From positions 1,364,001-1,428,000 of the forward strand of contig NZ_CP015102.1 of the NCBI RefSeq assembly GCF_002214485.1: DNA of 64,000 nt, given 5' to 3'. Position 1 is the stretch's first letter. The number at the start of each line of letters is the position of its first letter. The stretch comes from Thermococcus pacificus (lineage in GTDB: Archaea > Methanobacteriota_B > Thermococci > Thermococcales > Thermococcaceae). The notes beneath the pieces were generated by a model that saw only the letters and a list, made by a program, of their open reading frames with translations, was not told where the DNA came from and did no database searches. Positions 26,840-35,058 of the stretch are shown here, piece by piece. The translations under genes and the position numbers were made by a program.

Positions 26840-29512
26840 ATGCTTCCCAAGAACTACGACCCCAACGAGATTGAGCCCAAGTGGCAGAAGTTCTGGCTGG
26901 ATGAGAAAATCTACAAATACGAGCTGGACGAAAAGAGGCCCGCTTACGCTATAGACACCCCTCCGCCGTTCACGAGCGGAACGCTCCACCTCGGCCACGT
27001 GCTCAGCCACACGTGGATTGACATAATCGCGCGCTACAAGAGAATGACCGGCTATAACGTGCTCTTCCCGCAGGGCTTCGACAACCACGGACTTCCGACA
27101 GAGCTTAAGGTCGAGAAGGAGTTTGGAATAAGCAAGGACCAGCCCGAGAGGTTCCTCCAGAAGTGTATCGAGTGGACTTGGCAGGCTATTGAAGCAATGC
27201 GCAACCAGTTCATCAGGATAGGCTACTCAGCCGACTGGGACCTTGAGTACCACACAATGGATGACTGGTACAAGGCTGCCGTCCAGAAGTCACTACTCGA
27301 GTTCTACAAGAAGGGCATGCTCTACCGCGACGAGCACCCGGTCTACTGGTGCCCCAGGTGTAGGACCAGCCTGGCCAAAGCAGAGGTTGGCTACGTTGAG
27401 GAGGACGGCTACCTCTACTACATCAAGCTTCCGCTCGCTGACGGTTCCGGTCACGTGCCGATAGCAACCACCAGGCCCGAGCTCATGCCTGCCTGTGTTG
27501 CCGTCTTCGTCCACCCGGATGACGAGCGCTACAAGGACGTCGTAGGAAAGAAGGTTAAGCTCCCGATATTCGAAAGGGAAGTGCCTGTTTTGGCTGATGA
27601 GGACGTTGATCCCACCTTCGGAACCGGAGCGGTCTACAACTGTACCTACGGTGACGAGCAGGACGTTGTCTGGCAGAAGCGCTACAACCTACCCGTAATC
27701 ATTGCCATCAACGAGGACGGCACGATGAATGAGAGGGCCGGGCCTTATAAGGGTCTCAAGACTGAAGAGGCGAGAAAGAAGATCACCGAAGACCTTGAGA
27801 ATATGGGCCTCCTCTACGACAGGAAGAAGGTCCACCACCGCGTTCTGAGGCACACCGAGAGGAGCTCCTGTATGGCACCGATCGAGCTGTTGCCAAAGAA
27901 GCAGTGGTTCATAAAGGTCAAGGACTTCACCGACGAGATAGTCAAGGTTGCCGAGCAGATAAACTGGTATCCCGAGGACATGTTCCTCCGCCTTAAGGAC
28001 TGGGCCGAGTCAATGGACTGGGACTGGGTTATAAGCAGGCAGAGGGTTTTTGGAACGCCGATTCCATTCTGGGTCTGCAAGAACGGGCACGTAGTTCCTG
28101 CTAAGGAGGAGGATTTACCCGTTGACCCGCGCTTTGACAAGCCTCCCGTGGAGAAGTGCCCCCTCTGCGGCGCCGATCTTGAGCCTGTAACAGACGTCCT
28201 CGACTGCTGGGTCGATTCGAGCATAACCCCGCTAATAATAAGCAGGTGGCACGAGGCCATAAAGGGCAATGAAGAAGCCAAGCGCTGGTTCGAGCACAAC
28301 TTTCCGACGGCACTCAGGCCGCAGGGAACGGACATTATAAGGACGTGGGCATTCTACACGATATTCAGGACGTGGGTTCTGACCGGAGAGAAGCCTTGGC
28401 ACGACATCCTCATCAACGGTATGGTGGCCGGGCCTGACGGCAGAAAGATGAGCAAGAGCTACGGCAACGTGGTTGCTCCGGACGAGGTCATTCCGAAGTA
28501 CGGCGCCGACGCTCTTAGGCTCTGGACTGCCTTAGCTCCGCCCGGAGAGGACCACCCGTTCAAGTGGGAGACTGTCGATTATAACTACCGCTTCCTCCAG
28601 AAGGTCTGGAACATCTACCGCTTCGCCGAGAGGCACCTTGAGGACTTCGACCCGGCTAATGCTCCGAGTGAGCTTGAGCCCCTCGACCGCTGGATACTCA
28701 GCAGGCTCCACAGGCTTATAAAGTTCGCCACCGAGGAGATGGAGCGCTACCGCTTCAACCTGCTCACGCGCGAGCTGATAACCTTCGTCTGGCACGAGGT
28801 TGCCGACGACTACATCGAGATGATCAAGTACCGCCTCTACGGCGACGACGAGGAAAGCAAGCTCAAAGCTAAAGCGGCCCTCTACGAGCTGCTCTACAAC
28901 ATCATGCTCCTGCTCGCTCCATTCGTCCCGCACATCACCGAGGAGCTCTACCAGGAGATGTTCAAGAAGCACGTCGGAGCCAAGAGCGTGCACCTCCTCG
29001 AGTGGCCGAAATACGATGAAGGAAAGATAGACGAAAAGGCTGAGAAGCTCGGCGAGCTCGCCCGCGAAATAGTCGGCGCCATGAGGCGCTATAAGAACGG
29101 TCACGGCCTCGCTTTGAACGCCAAGCTCAAGCACGTTGCCATATATGCCACCGACTCCTACGAGATGCTCAAGACCATCGAGAAGGACATAGCCGGAACG
29201 ATGAACATCGAGAGGCTTGAAATCATCAAAGGCGAGCCCGAGCTTGAGGAGAGAATCATCGAAATCAAGCCGAACTTCAGGACGGTCGGGCCGCGCTATG
29301 GCAAGCTCGTGCCCAAGATTACCGCCTACCTCAAGGATAACGCGGAAGAAGTGGCGAAGGCCCTCAAGGAGAGCGGAAAGGTCGAGTTCGAGGTTGATGG
29401 GCAGAAGGTAGAGCTTACCAAGGACGACATAGTGCTCAGGAAGGCGGTGTTCAGCGAGGGCGAGGAGGTAGAGACCGCGGTCGTTGGAGATGCGGTTGTT
29501 CTCTTCTTCTGA
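26840..29512 (+). CDS. valS: Valyl-tRNA synthetase
   Basis: This 890-residue class I synthetase has the HIGH-type motif GTLHLGHVLSH near residue 49, an editing domain (CP1, about 190-350), zinc-like CPRC/CPLC pairs and the KMSKS motif GRKMSKSYGNV near residue 535, followed by an anticodon-binding domain and a C-terminal helical tail. It charges tRNA-Val. The ATG at 26840 is chosen: AGGTGAT lies at the right distance, and family members begin MLPKNYDPNEIEPKWQKFW. Confidence 0.98.
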   Translation: MLPKNYDPNEIEPKWQKFWLDEKIYKYELDEKRPAYAIDTPPPFTSGTLHLGHVLSHTWIDIIARYKRMTGYNVLFPQGFDNHGLPTELKVEKEFGISKDQPERFLQKCIEWTWQAIEAMRNQFIRIGYSADWDLEYHTMDDWYKAAVQKSLLEFYKKGMLYRDEHPVYWCPRCRTSLAKAEVGYVEEDGYLYYIKLPLADGSGHVPIATTRPELMPACVAVFVHPDDERYKDVVGKKVKLPIFEREVPVLADEDVDPTFGTGAVYNCTYGDEQDVVWQKRYNLPVIIAINEDGTMNERAGPYKGLKTEEARKKITEDLENMGLLYDRKKVHHRVLRHTERSSCMAPIELLPKKQWFIKVKDFTDEIVKVAEQINWYPEDMFLRLKDWAESMDWDWVISRQRVFGTPIPFWVCKNGHVVPAKEEDLPVDPRFDKPPVEKCPLCGADLEPVTDVLDCWVDSSITPLIISRWHEAIKGNEEAKRWFEHNFPTALRPQGTDIIRTWAFYTIFRTWVLTGEKPWHDILINGMVAGPDGRKMSKSYGNVVAPDEVIPKYGADALRLWTALAPPGEDHPFKWETVDYNYRFLQKVWNIYRFAERHLEDFDPANAPSELEPLDRWILSRLHRLIKFATEEMERYRFNLLTRELITFVWHEVADDYIEMIKYRLYGDDEESKLKAKAALYELLYNIMLLLAPFVPHITEELYQEMFKKHVGAKSVHLLEWPKYDEGKIDEKAEKLGELAREIVGAMRRYKNGHGLALNAKLKHVAIYATDSYEMLKTIEKDIAGTMNIERLEIIKGEPELEERIIEIKPNFRTVGPRYGKLVPKITAYLKDNAEEVAKALKESGKVEFEVDGQKVELTKDDIVLRKAVFSEGEEVETAVVGDAVVLFF

Positions 29513-29597
29513 ATACTATTTTTTATTCGTTTTTCACTAAAAACCAAATTAAGTAACTTTTTTAAGGTGTCGGATTTTTTAGCCAACCGGTGGTGGG

Positions 29598-30155
29598 ATG
29601 GGCAGGTGCCTCATATACTACGTGGGGGAACTAAAAAAGCCTGAAGAGTGGGTGTTGCTCTCGGAGGAACTTAAATCAATGGATATTTGGCCCATCCAAT
29701 TATACGGCCCCAAGGATATAGCCAAAGTTCTGAAGAAGCTCTGCATGGAAAAGGGAAGTGCAGTTGTCGTGAATCTGCCCGGAGGATTCTACGCAGTTCC
29801 GAACGGACAAATTCAAGAAAGCGGTAATGGCAAGGGTCCCGGTGACGTCAAGCTCACTACAGTAAAGGATATGATAGCAAAGAGACTGAAAGGCAGAGTT
29901 GAAGAAATCATAATTACCAGCGAAAAGGGTTTCGAGAACTTTGCCAAGGATCTTTTCGAGGGTAGGATCAAAATTTCACCGCCGTGGTGGAAAAAAGTGC
30001 TGATGATCCTTGCGGCAGTGGTTGCAATTGTAGCTCTTTTAGTCCACTTTGGCATCGAACTTCCAGAGCTTTCTGGAACCCAGAGAATTGCCCTCAAAGT
30101 TTTGGCCCTCCTGCTAATCTTGTTTGAAGGATGGAGACGGGGATACCGGAAATGA
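29598..30155 (+). CDS. Uncharacterised protein with two C-terminal membrane helices
   Basis: I do not recognise this 185-residue protein. Residues 1-130 are soluble and alpha/beta-like. Two hydrophobic helices follow (KVLMILAAVVAIVALLVHFG, about 135-154, and IALKVLALLLILF, about 164-176) with a basic end. A T-rich stretch after valS (29515-29540) probably terminates it, and GGTGGTGGG precedes this ATG. Codon use is more A+T-rich than in valS, perhaps recent acquisition. Confidence 0.6.
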   Translation: MGRCLIYYVGELKKPEEWVLLSEELKSMDIWPIQLYGPKDIAKVLKKLCMEKGSAVVVNLPGGFYAVPNGQIQESGNGKGPGDVKLTTVKDMIAKRLKGRVEEIIITSEKGFENFAKDLFEGRIKISPPWWKKVLMILAAVVAIVALLVHFGIELPELSGTQRIALKVLALLLILFEGWRRGYRK

Positions 30156-30249
30156 TGTTTTGCAGTCTTTGGTAGGGATTTTCGTTTCCATTTTAGACTT
30201 CTTCTGCCGTAACTTGCCGGGAAATAAAGAATCTAAGAACGACAAAAAA

Positions 30250-31359
30250 TCAGCAGTTGTAGCACAGCATCGCGGCCTTCTTGAGGAGCAGGACGCGGTA
30301 GGCCTTCCCGTTGATTATCCGCGCGTTGGATATCTTGTTGAGGTGGTGTATCCTCTTTCGCTCGAGGGCTATGAGGTCAAGCTCCCTCAAGACTTTCACG
30401 AAGTCTTCCCAGCGGATTTTGAGCCAGCTGGAATAGTAATCAAAGAGCTCCTTCTCCACGACGCGGTAGGTCTTCCCATCCACCTTGTAGCGGATTGCCC
30501 TTTTTGGAAGCTCCTTCCTGAGACGCCAGCGCGCGTGCAGGGGTTCTTGCATCTCGTAAACAGCTTCATCCATGCTCTTCCCTTCCACCATCATCTTGAG
30601 GATTATTCCGAGAATCCTGTTTATCCTGTCGGGGACGCCTATGATGTCGCCTTTGAGAACAATCTTCCGCCGACGGACCTTTATTCCAGCTTTCTCCAGT
30701 TCCTCTCCTATCTTGGGGGTCAGCTTTTTCTCTCCGCCGGTGTCCACTATTCCTCCGATTATGAAGGCCTTAACGTCGAAGTCCTTCTCGCTCAAAACCT
30801 CGTCTGCCCAGGGGTCGAGGAGAACGACCTCGTCTATTTTATTCTCCTTCAGAAACTCGGCGGTTGGGTCATCGTAAACGGTTATCCTGTCGAGCGGGCC
30901 GTGGAACATCTTTCTGAATTCCTCGTTGGCCCAGGTGACGGCAACCTCGCTTCCCGTGAAGTAGTCCCTCAGCAGGCCGTAGCACTGGTTAATCTGGAGG
31001 CAAACTTTGCCCTTCTCCTTCTGGGTGTGCTTATCCCAGAGCTGGAGGTCAACTATGAAGTACGGCCAGTCCGGGAGCCTTAAGCGGAGCTCGTCGGGGG
31101 TTAAGATGGGCTCGAATTTCTCCATCATGCAGAGCGGGGCGTAGGCGTAGTAAGAGCCCTCAACGCGCTTTCCACTGAGGTCCCAAGCAACGGCCGTCTT
31201 TTCCGGAACCCTGAAGATTGCTCCCTTTCCGTGGACTATCTCAATCGCTATGTCCTGGAGCTTGTTCTTTGACTTCCTAAACCTCTTCGAGAGGGTTCCG
31301 ATGCTCTCAATGCCCTTCTCCATGAGTACTTCCCTGAATACGTCGGCGAGCGTCTTCAT
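30250..31359 (-). CDS. tRNA (adenine/guanine-9-N1)-methyltransferase, archaeal Trm10 family
   Basis: This protein of about 369 residues resembles the Thermococcus Trm10-type SPOUT enzyme that methylates position 9 of tRNA on A or G. The central region has the SPOUT-like VVLLDPWADEVLS, AFIIGGIVDTGGE and the basic stretch IKVRRRKIVLKGDIIGVPD, which would form the knotted SAM site. An N-terminal helical tRNA-binding part and a C-terminal domain flank it. The assignment is from family memory; the motifs fit. ATG 31365 is an alternative start. Confidence 0.8.
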   Translation of the reverse strand: MKTLADVFREVLMEKGIESIGTLSKRFRKSKNKLQDIAIEIVHGKGAIFRVPEKTAVAWDLSGKRVEGSYYAYAPLCMMEKFEPILTPDELRLRLPDWPYFIVDLQLWDKHTQKEKGKVCLQINQCYGLLRDYFTGSEVAVTWANEEFRKMFHGPLDRITVYDDPTAEFLKENKIDEVVLLDPWADEVLSEKDFDVKAFIIGGIVDTGGEKKLTPKIGEELEKAGIKVRRRKIVLKGDIIGVPDRINRILGIILKMMVEGKSMDEAVYEMQEPLHARWRLRKELPKRAIRYKVDGKTYRVVEKELFDYYSSWLKIRWEDFVKVLRELDLIALERKRIHHLNKISNARIINGKAYRVLLLKKAAMLCYNC

Positions 31360-31417
31360 AGCCATCGGGTGGAGGCTTAGATAGAGGGTTAAAAAGGTTG
31401 CTGAAACACCAGACGAA

Positions 31418-31430
31418 AGATTTTTAAATC
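31418..31430 (+). promoter_or_regulatory. tRNA-Glu promoter
   Basis: GAAAGATTTTTAAATCC (about 31416-31432) is a BRE/TATA element placed about 25-30 bases before the first base of the tRNA. Confidence 0.6.
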
Positions 31431-31451
31431 CTCATCCTTCCCTAATATCGA

Positions 31452-31529
31452 GCCCCGGTGGTGTAGCCCGGTCAAACATGCGGGCCTTTCGAGCCCGCGC
31501 CCCGGGTTCAAATCCCGGCCGGGGCACCA
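31452..31529 (+). tRNA. tRNA-Glu (UUC), CCA end encoded
   Basis: A full cloverleaf is visible: acceptor GCCCCGG/CCGGGGC, a D-arm with GTAGCCCGGTC, an anticodon stem CGGGC/GCCCG holding the loop CTTTCGA (anticodon TTC), a T-arm with GGTTCAAATCC, discriminator A and an encoded CCA. The gene lies at the left edge of an accessory region. tRNA-Glu is a known integration site for Thermococcus virus-like elements. Confidence 0.96.
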
Positions 31530-31537
31530 AAACAGCC

Positions 31538-31677
31538 CTTTGCTTCGCAAAGCGCTGGCGGAAAGATTGCGTGCTTTTCTGAAAATGCAAATTTTCAGGT
31601 GGTTTACTCGTCAATGGTCATTTCTCAGTGTTTGCCTTCCTCAAGGCGTCCTTCGGACGCCGGAATGAAGCGCAAAC
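31538..31677. repeat. Three perfect hairpins downstream of tRNA-Glu
   Basis: Within 140 bases after the tRNA lie CTTTGC-ttc-GCAAAG (31538-31552), CTGAAAAT-gcaa-ATTTTCAG (31579-31598) and GGCGTCC-ttc-GGACGCC (31645-31661). The last can be extended outward by TTCC/GGAA and TTTGC/GCGCAAA pairs to a large imperfect stem (31631-31677). No gene is convincing from 31530 to about 31950. The hairpins may be terminators, recombination or replication signals left by an integrated element; no integrase was found. Confidence 0.5.
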
Positions 31678-31904
31678 TAGTTTTAGGAGCTTCTATTGAA
31701 TTTAAACCCCTACCTAACGGGAATTTGAAACTGCACGCTGATACTGTCAACCATCCACGAGAAAGAAAATCTCCTAGTTAAGCCGGTTTAATGAACACTC
31801 TCCAAAAGCCGCAAACTTCCAGTAAACCCACACAATACTTCTTTTTTCTGTATCCGATTGGGATACATTCCGTCTATTACTTCAACACAAGTGAAGTTTG
31901 GCGT

Positions 31905-31950
31905 AAAGTTATTATATGTTCACGTAAGTAGACCTTAAAGGTCGGTGGTG
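31905..31950 (+). promoter_or_regulatory. Promoter with palindrome before the SAP-nuclease gene
   Basis: A TATA element, GTTATTATATG (about 31907-31917), is followed by the perfect dyad GACCTT-a-AAGGTC (31931-31943), then a GGTGGTG ribosome binding site before ATG 31954. The dyad sits at the expected transcription start, where a repressor could act. Confidence 0.45.
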
Positions 31951-31953
31951 CTG

Positions 31954-32406
31954 ATGGGAATCGGGAATTTTCTCAAAAAGGTTGGGGATGCCACCAAGAA
32001 AGCGATGGATCGTGCAGCTAAAGAGGCCAAGTACCGAGCAAAGGCTCTGGATATTAAGAGGGAAATCGCCGAGGCTGAACGAAAGTTCCGAGAAGAAGCT
32101 GCAAGAAAGGAGTTTGAGGCCAAGAGGGAAATCCTCTCTCAGCTCAAGATGAGGCAGCTTGAGGCTGTCTGTGCCGCCAAGGGCATTCCTACTTACCGAA
32201 CACAAATTGTTAATGGCGAGGAGCGCCGCTACAAGATACGGAACAAGGATGAACTTATTGATGTTGTTGCGAGCCATTTAACTCTTGAGGAAGTTGCCGA
32301 AGTCGCCAAGAGGTATAAGGTCAAGTCCCGCCACATAATTCAGCACTTCCAGAAATGGCTTGAGGAAGCTAACGAGGCATTAGGGGCATTCAAGGAGCAA
32401 ACTTAA
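31954..32406 (+). CDS. SAP-like domain protein, N-terminal part of a frameshifted gene
   Basis: This 150-residue open frame starts MGIGNFLKKVGDATKKAMDR, with a long Lys/Glu/Arg-rich helical region (about 10-60). A SAP-like DNA-binding segment follows (LKMRQLEAVCAAKGIPTYR...NKDELIDVVA, about 64-108), then a further helical region. It ends at TAA 32404-32406. In the +1 frame from the same place translation runs without a stop to 32968 and joins the nuclease-like frame, so this is probably the front of one gene of about 338 codons broken by a one-base change between about 32375 and 32404. Confidence 0.6.
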   Translation: MGIGNFLKKVGDATKKAMDRAAKEAKYRAKALDIKREIAEAERKFREEAARKEFEAKREILSQLKMRQLEAVCAAKGIPTYRTQIVNGEERRYKIRNKDELIDVVASHLTLEEVAEVAKRYKVKSRHIIQHFQKWLEEANEALGAFKEQT

Positions 32407-32551
32407 CGAATATAAGGCTCACCTTTTCGGGGAGGAGTCTAACGAGGTTGCTACCATTGAGCTTGAAGAGGAGAGCGCTGAATCTCTTGGTGGGGAAGCC
32501 CTTGAGGAATACATCCTTGGGGAAGGGGATTACCAGCCGGAACCGGATATT

Positions 32552-32968
32552 GTGGACATTCTCTTTGACTTTGAGCCTGAAACAGTAAGGGATGAAGAGG
32601 ATCTTGAAAAACAGCTCTATCAATACCTTAAAGCACGCCTCGGAAGTAGGGTCACGCGACAGTATCCTGCTGGAGATCAGAAGATTGACATCGCCGTTGA
32701 CGGCAGAGTTGGAATTGAGATCAAGATTGCGGAGAGTAGGAGTAAGCTCCAGCGTTTGGCCGGTCAGGTTTTGGATTATGTGGAGTACTTCGACGAGGTT
32801 ATTGCTGTGATTCTTGACGTTGGGGCCAACGTGGACATTGACAATTATATCAAAAAGCTCCGTCAGCTTGGGGCCGAGGTTGTGGTACTGGAGGGAGACA
32901 TTAAACGAAAAGGCCGTTCGAGAGAGATTATCATTAAAGACGCGCGGAGAAAGATAATAATACGCTGA
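32552..32968 (+). CDS. PD-(D/E)XK nuclease-like domain, C-terminal part of a frameshifted gene
   Basis: The frame is open from about 32388 but has no ATG; the first possible start is a GTG at 32552 with no ribosome binding site. This supports a split from the SAP-domain frame upstream. The domain reads GDQKIDIAVDGRVGIEIKI, giving the Asp and Glu-x-Lys spacing of a PD-(D/E)XK nuclease, followed by a helix-strand repeat (ILDVGANVDIDNYIKKLRQL) and a basic end. A SAP domain joined to a restriction-like nuclease suits a mobile-element or DNA-processing protein. Confidence 0.55.
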   Translation: MDILFDFEPETVRDEEDLEKQLYQYLKARLGSRVTRQYPAGDQKIDIAVDGRVGIEIKIAESRSKLQRLAGQVLDYVEYFDEVIAVILDVGANVDIDNYIKKLRQLGAEVVVLEGDIKRKGRSREIIIKDARRKIIIR

Positions 32969-33052
32969 GTCTTTTTCTTTGTTTGTTGTAGCCGTTTAAC
33001 TCGGAGAGTAATTTTTCCGTCCGTAATTTACTTAAGGGCTGTCTTCATTGTA

Positions 33053-33733
33053 ATGTTTGGTGTTGTAATGCTAAGGCCGTACGAGGTTGAATTAGCAACT
33101 CTTGGAAATAAGGTCCGTGTTGAGTTCTTGAGAGGGGATTATGTCGGTCTAATTGAATCAGTTAACTGTGGGGAGGGTGGAGAAGAGCAGACGAATTTTG
33201 CACGGGAGGAGGCATGGGATTCTCATAGAAGGTGTCTTTCAACGGTTTTTGTTGTTCTGAGCGAGAACCGTCTTGTTTCATATTTTACCCTTTCGCCGTT
33301 TATTGTTAGTCTGAAAATCCGTGAAAATATGCCCGAACCCAAAAAAGAGCTTGTCATGGAGCTACGGGGTCGGCTTGAAAGGCTGTTGGGCATGGATATC
33401 AAGTATTCGTCGGTACCTACGATTCTTCTTGGTCAATTCTGCCTTCAGAATGAGTATAGAGGTAGGGGAATTGGTGGGGAGTTGTTGGCTAAAGTCATTA
33501 AGCCTTATGCAGTTCTTTATGCTGCTCGGATTGGGGGAGTTGGTTTGTCTCTCCATGCTAAAAAGCAAGTAGCAAAGCGGTTCTATTTGAATCCCAAAAA
33601 GAATCCTCTCGCGAGTGGATTTCAGGCTGTTTCTAAGGGTAGTACTTATGAGTTGTTCTATCCTTTTGCCGCCGAGGCCATTGCAGTTAGAAGAGCATTA
33701 ATTGAGCGATTTAAGAGTAAAGAATTCAGATGA
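33053..33733 (+). CDS. GNAT-type N-acetyltransferase in accessory region
   Basis: This 226-residue protein has the acetyl-CoA motif FCLQNEYRGRGIGGELLAKV near residue 132 and a C-terminal part like plasmid- and toxin-associated GNATs (KKQVAKRFYLNPKKNPL). The mRNA is probably leaderless: AATTTACTTAAGG at about 33024-33036 and ATG 33053; a second in-frame ATG lies at 33068. Its base composition is more A+T-rich than that of core genes. Its 3' end overlaps by eight bases a small antisense-facing gene, which could be a partner. Confidence 0.68.
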   Translation: MFGVVMLRPYEVELATLGNKVRVEFLRGDYVGLIESVNCGEGGEEQTNFAREEAWDSHRRCLSTVFVVLSENRLVSYFTLSPFIVSLKIRENMPEPKKELVMELRGRLERLLGMDIKYSSVPTILLGQFCLQNEYRGRGIGGELLAKVIKPYAVLYAARIGGVGLSLHAKKQVAKRFYLNPKKNPLASGFQAVSKGSTYELFYPFAAEAIAVRRALIERFKSKEFR

Positions 33734-33875
33734 GGCCTGCAATGGTGAGAGCTCTCCTGACAGTGTCATCTATCTCTTTAGGGTCCCGCTCTTTGGCTTT
33801 TTCAAATGCTCTCACGAAGTTCTGGAGCTCTTCTGGAGTCTCCAGTATGAGTTCGTAACCATCAAATTTGGCCAT
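33726..33875 (-). CDS. 49-residue small protein, possible partner of the GNAT protein
   Basis: On the minus strand a frame of 49 codons starts MAKFDGYELILETPEELQNF and ends RRALTIAGLI. It has a GGTGAG ribosome binding site five bases before the ATG and a strong TATA (TTTATATAATT, minus strand, about 33906-33916). It is short, acidic and helix-forming, similar in size to antitoxins or small regulators. It ends inside the last codons of the convergent GNAT gene. The family is not recognised. Confidence 0.55.
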   Translation of the reverse strand: MAKFDGYELILETPEELQNFVRAFEKAKERDPKEIDDTVRRALTIAGLI

Positions 33876-33903
33876 TTTTCTCACCGTTCCTTTCTTCCGT
33901 ACG

Positions 33904-33960
33904 GAATTATATAAATGTTATGCATCTTGCATAGCCAGTATTCACAGTGCATACTAATGC
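33904..33960 (-). promoter_or_regulatory. Promoter with repeated TGCATA boxes
   Basis: Next to the TATA of the 49-residue gene (minus strand) lie TATGC-atctt-GCATA (about 33918-33932) and a further TGCATA at about 33948-33953, followed by ATGCG. The repeats adjoin the BRE/TATA and could be an operator. The stretch from here to 34174 shows no other convincing gene. Confidence 0.4.
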
Positions 33961-34174
33961 GTAATGATTACGAAGATACTAGTCTGTTGTAGGTGGATTC
34001 TGGAGTGGACGCAGTGGTGAATTTCTCGGGGTAATGTGTTCAGGATCTTTCGGCTTTTTGAGTAATATTTCGAATTCTGGCTTTTCTCAGCCTGCAACAG
34101 GCGAAATGTTAAAATACTTCGTGGTAATATGTCCTAGTTGCTGATTCAAAAACGAGCGGAGGAGGGCCCGGAGA

Positions 34175-35011
34175 ATGGGTGAGAATATTCCTAGTCTGAA
34201 GAAGGTGGCTGAGGCTAAAAATTCGCCTGAGGAATTGTACATTCCTAAAGGGGTCAGGTTCAAGAAAAAGACCTTTCTCAGGGCATCTGGGTATGTTTTC
34301 CTCATTATGCTGGTCCTTGGCATGGTTCTCATAGGTTATGGTGCTTCGCTCGATCCAACGGTAAAATACGTGGTTGCTGACAGATGGGACAAGTCTTGGG
34401 AGCTCAAGCCAGGGTACTACAATCATCACACGTGGAAACTTGAGAGTCCTCATGATGCCTTCTTAGAGATTAACGCGACCGTTAGTGGTGGGAATGGAGA
34501 TCTGGATGTTTACATTGACACGCCATCTGGTAGAGTCAATTATGGACGGTTGACAAACCCGGTTCACGTGACCGTGAATTTGAGCAGGTATGGCGTCGGA
34601 GAATACACGATTTATTTGGACAATTCTTTTAGCGTGGTGACTTCCAAGTATATCACTCTCCATGAGGCAGTATACAGGAAAGTTCAGGACACTACTGACA
34701 AGGACGCGTACCAAGCCTTGGGGGGAATTTTGATGTTCGTTGGTTTCTTTGGAGTGCTATATACCCTCAGCAAGCGTGTTATCCTAGAGGTAGATGGCGA
34801 CGAGATAGTCATGGAGTTTAAGAGCGGCCTCCTCAAGAATTACGTGGAGCTCACGGTGAATGGGTTCAAGCTCGATCAGAAGATCAAAGGCCCCGTGAAG
34901 TTTAGGGTTGGGCAAAATGAGGATAAGGTGCTTGAGATTGAGCCAATAGTATTTCTGAACCTTGCATGGAAGATAACGCTTGACGGACAGTTCATCGGCG
35001 GCGTGCCGTGA
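34175..35011 (+). CDS. Two-helix membrane protein with external beta domain, unknown function
   Basis: In this 278-residue protein a basic N-terminus leads to helix 1 (GYVFLIMLVLGMVLIGYG, about 39-56). An outside domain of about 120 residues with beta pattern follows (DAFLEINATVSGGNGDLDVY; NATV and NLSR are possible glycosylation sites). Helix 2 (about 183-200, GGILMFVGFFGVLYTL) precedes a C-terminal internal domain (about 80 residues). I do not recognise the family. The next gene begins at the stop, and both are A+T-richer accessory genes. Confidence 0.62.
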   Translation: MGENIPSLKKVAEAKNSPEELYIPKGVRFKKKTFLRASGYVFLIMLVLGMVLIGYGASLDPTVKYVVADRWDKSWELKPGYYNHHTWKLESPHDAFLEINATVSGGNGDLDVYIDTPSGRVNYGRLTNPVHVTVNLSRYGVGEYTIYLDNSFSVVTSKYITLHEAVYRKVQDTTDKDAYQALGGILMFVGFFGVLYTLSKRVILEVDGDEIVMEFKSGLLKNYVELTVNGFKLDQKIKGPVKFRVGQNEDKVLEIEPIVFLNLAWKITLDGQFIGGVP

Positions 35012-35058
35012 GGGAGTTAAAATGGAAGATTCAAAACACGCGCGAGGGGGCAAAATGC

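Noticed and set aside
31432-31614. Minus-strand frame reading PRPGFEPGARARKARMF across tRNA-Glu, like the tRNA-overlapping end of an SSV-type integrase
   Set aside because: This peptide is what any tRNA of this type yields in that frame; no integrase catalytic motif follows on either strand.
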